NCBI GenBank assembly: GCA_031308135.1
Contig: JAHLJT010000631.1
Span: 176,812,282-176,876,281, forward strand
Direction: 5' to 3'
From: Acheta domesticus
Lineage: Eukaryota; Arthropoda; Insecta; Orthoptera; Gryllidae
DNA: 64,000 nt
The translations under genes were made by a program, and so were the position numbers. Below, in pieces: positions 58,215-64,000 of the stretch (positions are counted from its first letter, which is position 1; each line of letters begins with the position of its first letter). The notes under the pieces were generated by a model. That model saw only the letters and a program-made list of their open reading frames with translations. It was not told where the DNA came from and searched no databases.

Positions 58215-60145
58215 ACCATTCACTGCAAGGACACAGCATAATAAATGGTCGGACAAATCATTGGTTTTTATCAGCATGAATTCAATCAAAGTACGCTTCA
58301 TTCAACAAATGCATCTCTTATTATGCAATTATTTTTCTAAAGTAGTCAAGGAAGATCTCTTTTTCTCACAAATGCAAGAAAGTGGAATACATTATGCAAT
58401 GTTCTCAATGCACAAAATACAAAATGTTCAAATCTGATTTCATGTCATTCACATCATTGACCATTATGCTGTGTAAACCCACAAAAAAATTTAAAAAAAT
58501 AAAAAAAACTATAAAAATTCAAATTGTTTCATTTATGTAGTATGTCGCAATTTTTTCCATAATCGTCTCTTCATCCAAACAGCATAGTTTGCATAGAATA
58601 GAACATTGTGATCAACATTTTCTCTTTCCGCGTGCTCGAATAAACTTCAACAAAAATTGCATTCACGTTGAATCGACATCGCGATGCTCTGCTTCAGTTA
58701 AAAACGCTTAAAGCTGCAGACAGGAAACCAATGGCAACACTTTCACAGAAGCTGCCTCTTTTACGACGGTTTGGCGCGGAAAGTAGAGCCACCGCGACAC
58801 TGCTACAATTACAGCAGCGGACTAGATAGTTTTCTTCCTCCAGGGCACGCTTGACTCCTTCGAAGAGGTTTTAGGTAGGGGGAGTGTACAAAAACATGAG
58901 CCAATCTGCCAAAAACTCAAACAAAACTCCGCCTTTTGACCACAGCGCGGCAACATTCACGGGTTCAAGCTACCGATAAATTGTTTCTTCTAAAACTATC
59001 TGCCTGCGTGCCCCGCTTTAATATCGTTAGCAGATTATTTTTGCCATGGACCAACCTCAGAATTTCAATTTCCCGCCTTGAGAGATGGTTGTGTGTGCAT
59101 TATGGGCTACACTTTGAATTTCCCCGCTCAATAGTCAGTAATCAATGTGCATTGATTTCCCCACGACGACCGCTTTTTCCTAAAAACAACGGAGGAAGCG
59201 CCGCAGTCGTGTCTGCAGGCTGGACGCACGCCGGATGAAAGAAACGGGAGAGAGTGTGTTCACTGGCGACTGAGCCGCCTCAGCCTTCTGGCGGGCCGGC
59301 ACCGCTGGATGCTGAGGCAGAGTGGTGGACGAGCGGGCGATGCGAACACGGGGCCTGCCGATTTGCTAGGTTTGTGCACCTGATGATGGGTAATGTGTAG
59401 CACTGCTATCTCAATGGAAATTGACAAGACGACAGCCCAACCTGCATCCAGACAGCCTACGAGGTTGAGAGCGAATCGAAAGGTTGCCTTTTTGCCCTGG
59501 CATATCACGTTCTATACTGCCAGCTCTATTTCTGTGTGGATGTTTTGTGAAGTGGTAACACGCATTCCTCCGTGGAGCTACATTTGTGGGTAGAGTAATT
59601 CGTTTTAATGTTCTAAACGAAGTACCGGCAGTGCCAATTTGAAGCGTTTTTTTTTTTTTGGTCAAGCTTCGGTTCGCAATTGGAATCATTGAGTTTCAAT
59701 AATTCGAATCAGATCGATCGAGTGGGAAAATACACTAACGAACTGACAGGCAGACATCTCTGAAAAACAAAAAAGCCTTCTCGATGTCATGGGACATCAG
59801 AACGTGTGTTCTCCTTTTATTCGACATTTCTTTTCCACTGCGTTTCATAACTTCAGCTTATTCCACGTATATGTCTCAATACATTCGTACGTATTTGTTA
59901 TTTTTTATTCATTTTTATTTATTTACGTCAAAAACAGTTATAAAATACGAGAAATAATAGGCAATTTCAACACACACTTCTAACAAGGGCCCTGCTCCCA
60001 TTGTCGCCGTAACCTCTGAAACGCCACCATCGAGAAGTAACCTCAGAAACGGCAACAGGTCTCATTGTGCAGAGAGCGAGTCAGGCACTACCTGTGACAG
60101 AAAATACCCAGCCCCGTTTCATTAGCAGCAGGAGGTGGGAGAATC

Positions 60146-61388
60146 ATGGCTCAAGGTCTCGAAATAGGAGACTCGTCGGAGCAATTCCACCCTTCTGGGA
60201 ACCGGTCGCTCGTGGAGATCCGCTCACTCGTCGTAACAGGTAGCCACACGCCTACCGCTCGGAATAGCGCACAAGACATGTCTTTGGCACCCCAGGACAC
60301 ATGCTTCGCTTGTCATTCACGACTCTGACTTTCATGACTGGAAATGGATTTACTCTTACGAGTCGATGAAATGTATAAGTTAGAAATGTCGTATTGCCTC
60401 AATGCATTTCACAAGCTATTCGCGTCTGGGAATTGCTACACAAATCTCCAAAGACTAACACTATGGTCGTGAAATATAACTTTAAATATTTTTACATATG
60501 ACATTTTACTCAATTTCAACTTAGTGATCGATATGATCAACTCTGCGATTATTTTGTTGCATCGACGTGACTCTGGGCCAATATTCAATCAACAAAATTA
60601 CGACGCATTCTCATCAAAGAACAATGAAGGAGGGATGTACAGCGAAAACATCAAACTGCAAGAAATGCAACAGGAACGCGTGGAGAATGAACTCACACGG
60701 GACGACTTGACCACACCCACGCTAGTGAACCACTCACACACGGACAAGTGCGAAAAGAAAAATAGAAAATATGGAACTCTTAGAAGATCCTTCACAACGC
60801 AAAACTTGCATTCCGCAAACGAAGAATCTCCCTTTCACAATCAATTTCAAATTCCTCTGCGAGGCGAAGGAAAGAAAGTATCCACTGAAATGGCTCCTCG
60901 TGAAATCGAGCACAGAGAAAATGTTCAGCACAATGCAATATCCCCAAGAGGAAATCATTACTCCTCCCATCGAGCAACAGAGGGAGACGGGTCAAGTGGT
61001 GACGAATGCCCAAAGAAATATCTCGCGGAATTCCGGGTGAGAAACATACAAATACTGACTGGCAAGAGCGTCGACAACTCCTCCAATCGCTGCATTTGCG
61101 AGGTGGCCACCCCGCTGAAGTTCGTGCATCTGCGTCTTCACACAATTCAGGAAGACGGCTTTTTGAGGACAACGACGACGGAGACACGAGAGGAAGAAAA
61201 GAGGAGAGTCGCGGCTTGGCACGAACCGCAGAGCTGCCGGACCTGAGCGTCGTGGGCGGCGAGGGCGGCGAGAGCGGTGCTGACGTCGTGGGCGCCGCGA
61301 TCTGCCGACGCCGCTGGTGGACGCGGGCCGCTCGCGCCGTGCGCCGCGTGCTGCTAGGATGCTTCGGCTGCGCTGCGGCGGCCGCTGA
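60146..61388 (+). pseudogene. Array ORF, unit 7 (frameshifted)
   Basis: An extra G at CCCCAGGACAC (60295) and one-base losses near 60343 and 60403 break the N-terminal part. From about 60524 the frame is open for 240 codons, but a five-T run at 61160-61164 sends it to an early stop at 61246 instead of the stop at 61388. Confidence 0.7.
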
Positions 61389-63310
61389 ACCATTCACTGC
61401 AAGGACACAGCATAATAAATGGTCGGACAAATTCATTGGTTTTTATCAGCATGAATTCAATCAAAGTACGCTTCATTCAACAAATGCATCTCTTATTATG
61501 CAATTATTTTTCTAAAGTAGTCAAGAAGATCTCTTTTCTCACAAATGCAAGAAAGTGGAATACATTATGCAATGTTCTCAATGCACAAAATACAAAAATG
61601 TTCAAATCTGATTTCATGTCATTCACATCATTGACCATTATGCTGTGTAAACCCACAAAAAAAATTTAAAAAAATAAAAAAAACTATAAAAATTCAATTG
61701 TTTCATTTATGTAGTATGTCGCAATTTTTCCATAATCGTCTCTTCATCCAACAGCATAGTTTGCATAGAATAGAACATTGTGATCAACATTTTCTCTTTC
61801 CGCGTGCTCGAATAAACTTCAACAAAAATTGCATTCACGTTGAATCGACATCGCGATGCTCTGCTTCAGTTAAAAACGCTTAAAGCTGCAGACAGGAAAC
61901 CAATGGCAACACTTTCACAGAAGCTGCCTCTTTTACGACGGTTTGGCGCGGAAAGTAGAGCCACCGCGACACTGCTACAATTACAGCAGCGGACTAGATA
62001 GTTTTCTTCCTCAGGGCACGCTTGACTCCTTCGAAGAGGTTTTAGGTAGGGGGAGTGTACAAAAACATGAGCCAATCTGCCAAAAACTCAAACAAAACTC
62101 CGCCTTTGACCACAGCGCGGCAACATTCACGGGTTCAAGCTACCGATAAATTGTTTCTTCTAAAACTATCTGCCTGCGTGCCCCGCTTATTAATATCGTT
62201 AGCAGATTATTTTTTGCCATGGACAACCTCAGAATTTCAATTTCCCGCCTGAGAGATGGTTGTGGTGCATTATGGGCTACACTTTGAATTTCCCGCTCAA
62301 TAGTCAGTAATCAATGTGCATTGATTTCCCCACGACGACCGCTTTTTCCTAAAAACAACGGAGGAAGCGCCGCAGTCGTGTCTGCAGGCTGGACGCACGC
62401 CGGATGAAAGAAACGGGAGAGAGTGTGTTCACTGGCGACTGAGCCGCCTCAGCCTTCTGGCGGGCCGGCACCGCTGGATGCTGAGGCAGAGTGGTGGGAC
62501 GAGCGGGCGATGCGAACACGGGGCCTGCCGATTTGCTAGGTTTGTGCACCTGATGATGGGTAATGTGTAGCACTGCTATCTCAATGGAAATTGACAAGAC
62601 GACAGCCAACCTGCATCCAGACAGCCTACGAGGTTGAGAGCGAATCGAAAGGTTGCCTTTTGCCCTGGCATATCACGTTCTATACTGCCAGCTCTATTTC
62701 TGTGTGGATGTTTTGTGAAGTGGTAACACGCATTCCTCCGTGGAGCTACATTTGTGGGTAGAGTAATTCGTTTTAATGTTCTAAACGAAGTACCGGCAGT
62801 GCCAATTTGAAGCGTTTTTTTTTTTTTGGTCAAGCTTCGGTTCGCAATTGGAATCATTGAGTTTCAATAATTCGAATCAGATCGATCGAGTGGGAAAATA
62901 CACTAACGAACTGACAGGCAGACATCTCTGAAAACAAAAAAGCCTTCTCGATGTCATGGGACATCAGAACGTGTGTTCTCCTTTTATTCGACATTTCTTT
63001 TCCACTGCGTTTCATAACTTCAGCTTATTCCACGTATATGTCTCAATACATTCGACGTATTTGTTATTTTATTCATTTTTATTTATTTACGTCAAACACA
63101 GTTATAAATACGAGAAATAATAGGCAATTTCAACACACACTTCTAAACAAGGGCCCTGCTCCCCATTGTCGCCGTAACCTCTGAAACGCACCATCGAGAA
63201 GTAACCTCAGAAACGGCAACAGGTCCTCATTGTGCAGAGAGCGAGTCAGGCAGCTACCTGTGACAGAAAATACCCAGCCCGTTTCATTAGCAGCAGGAGG
63301 TGGGAGAATC

Positions 63311-64000
63311 ATGGCTCAAGGTCTCGAAATAGGAGACTCGGTCGGAGCAATTCCACCCTTCTGGGAACCGGTCGCTCGTGGAGATCCGCTCACTCGTCGT
63401 AACAGGTAGCACCACACGGCCTACCGCTCGGAATAGCGCACAAGACATGTCTTTGGCACCCCCAGACACATGCTTCGCTTGTCATTCACGACTCTGACGT
63501 TCATGACTGGAAAATGGATTTACTCTTACGAGTCGATGAAATGTATAAGTTAGAAATGTCGTATTGCCTCAATGGCATTTCACAAGCTATTCGCGTCTGG
63601 GAATTGCTACACAAATCTCCAAAGACTAACACTATGGTCGTGAAATATAACTTTAAATATTTTACATATGACATTTTACTCAATTTCAACTTAGTGATCG
63701 ATATGATCAACTCTGCGATTATTTTGTTGCATCGACGTGACTCTGGGCCAATATTCAATCAACAAAATTACGACGCATTCTCATCAAAGAACAATGAAGG
63801 AGGGATGTACAGCGAAAACATCAAACTGCAAGAAATGCAACAGGAACGCGTGGAGAATGAACTCACACGGGACGACTTGACCACACCCACGCTAGTGAAC
63901 CACTCACACACGGACAAGTGCGAAAAGAAAAATAGAAAATATGGAACTCTTAGAAGATCCTTCACAACGCAAAACTTGCATTCCGCAAACGAAGAATCTC
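63311..64000 (+). pseudogene. Array ORF, unit 8 (5' part, cut by window edge)
   Basis: Begins at the usual ATG. Extra bases near 63341, 63411, 63418 and 63460 break the frame, and a T-to-G change occurs near 63499. The sequence from ~63500 to the edge matches the intact copy. Confidence 0.7.

Larger units (their letters stand above)
38444..64000 (+). repeat. Head-to-tail macrosatellite-like array of a ~3.17-kb unit
   Basis: Measured from the ATG of each unit's main frame, starts fall at 41063, 44253, 47420, 50588, 53787, 56967, 60146 and 63311, giving periods of 3190, 3167, 3168, 3199, 3180, 3179 and 3165. A partial unit precedes the first ATG and another is cut by the right edge, so the array is longer than shown. 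Units are nearly identical; differences are mostly one-base insertions or deletions, many in homopolymers. Each unit has a coding-like half (about 1.25 kb) and a non-coding half (about 1.9 kb). All units are in the same orientation with no spacer. The flanking single-copy DNA is not visible on either side. Confidence 0.97.

Noticed and set aside
38444..64000. Ribosomal DNA, histone or 5S gene array
   Set aside because: I saw no rRNA-, histone- or 5S-like sequence in the unit, and no histone-type 3' stem-loop.
38444..64000. CRISPR array
   Set aside because: The period is 3.17 kb with no short repeat-spacer structure, and the DNA is eukaryotic.

Overview
This is a piece of a large animal nuclear genome, most likely an insect. 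The evidence is decayed RTE-type and Jockey-type non-LTR retrotransposons, tRNA-headed SINEs, hAT-like and other inverted-repeat elements, many microsatellites, CpG-rich islands in AT-rich DNA, and no prokaryotic-style gene packing. Gene density is close to zero. The SINE type and low density would fit a large-genome insect such as a polyneopteran, but I cannot name a taxon.

Bases 1-38343 are ordinary intergenic or repeat DNA. In order: GC-moderate unassigned sequence; a hAT-like MITE (1839-2084); an RTE 3' tail (3031-3079); a CpG-rich block (5820-6055); a purine-rich simple repeat (6857-7190); a 473-bp element with 31-bp perfect inverted ends (7773-8245); a second RTE tail ending in an (ATT)n microsatellite (9106-9195); tRNA-headed SINEs near 10.1, 13.1-14.2, 19.8 and 37.6 kb; CpG islands at 16.2 and 20.9 kb; an RTE reverse-transcriptase fragment (18.8-19.72 kb, minus); a pogo/Tigger-like terminal fragment (24.9 kb); a 26-31.4 kb AT-rich zone built from inverted and dispersed copies of a few non-coding families; and two Jockey-clade relics lying tail to tail (32.8-35.66 kb).

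A 100-N assembly gap (38344-38443) separates this from the striking part of the window. From 38444 to the right edge the sequence is one head-to-tail array of a ~3.17-kb unit: seven complete units plus a partial one at each end. Each unit carries one plus-strand open reading frame of up to 414 codons. It is intact only at 47420-48664. It has a CRE-like motif and a TATA box about 200 bp upstream and an AATAAA signal 26 nt after the stop. The other half of the unit holds a CCAAT box, three E2F-like motifs and a ZNF143/Staf-like motif. I do not recognise the protein. The unit resembles in concept an ORF-bearing macrosatellite (the vertebrate D4Z4 type). This array is the best candidate for an undescribed system here.

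Most other copies of the frame are broken by single-base indels, often in homopolymers, with very few substitutions. That pattern is at least partly what uncorrected long-read assembly would give, so calling them pseudogenes would be premature. No gene outside the array can be asserted with confidence.
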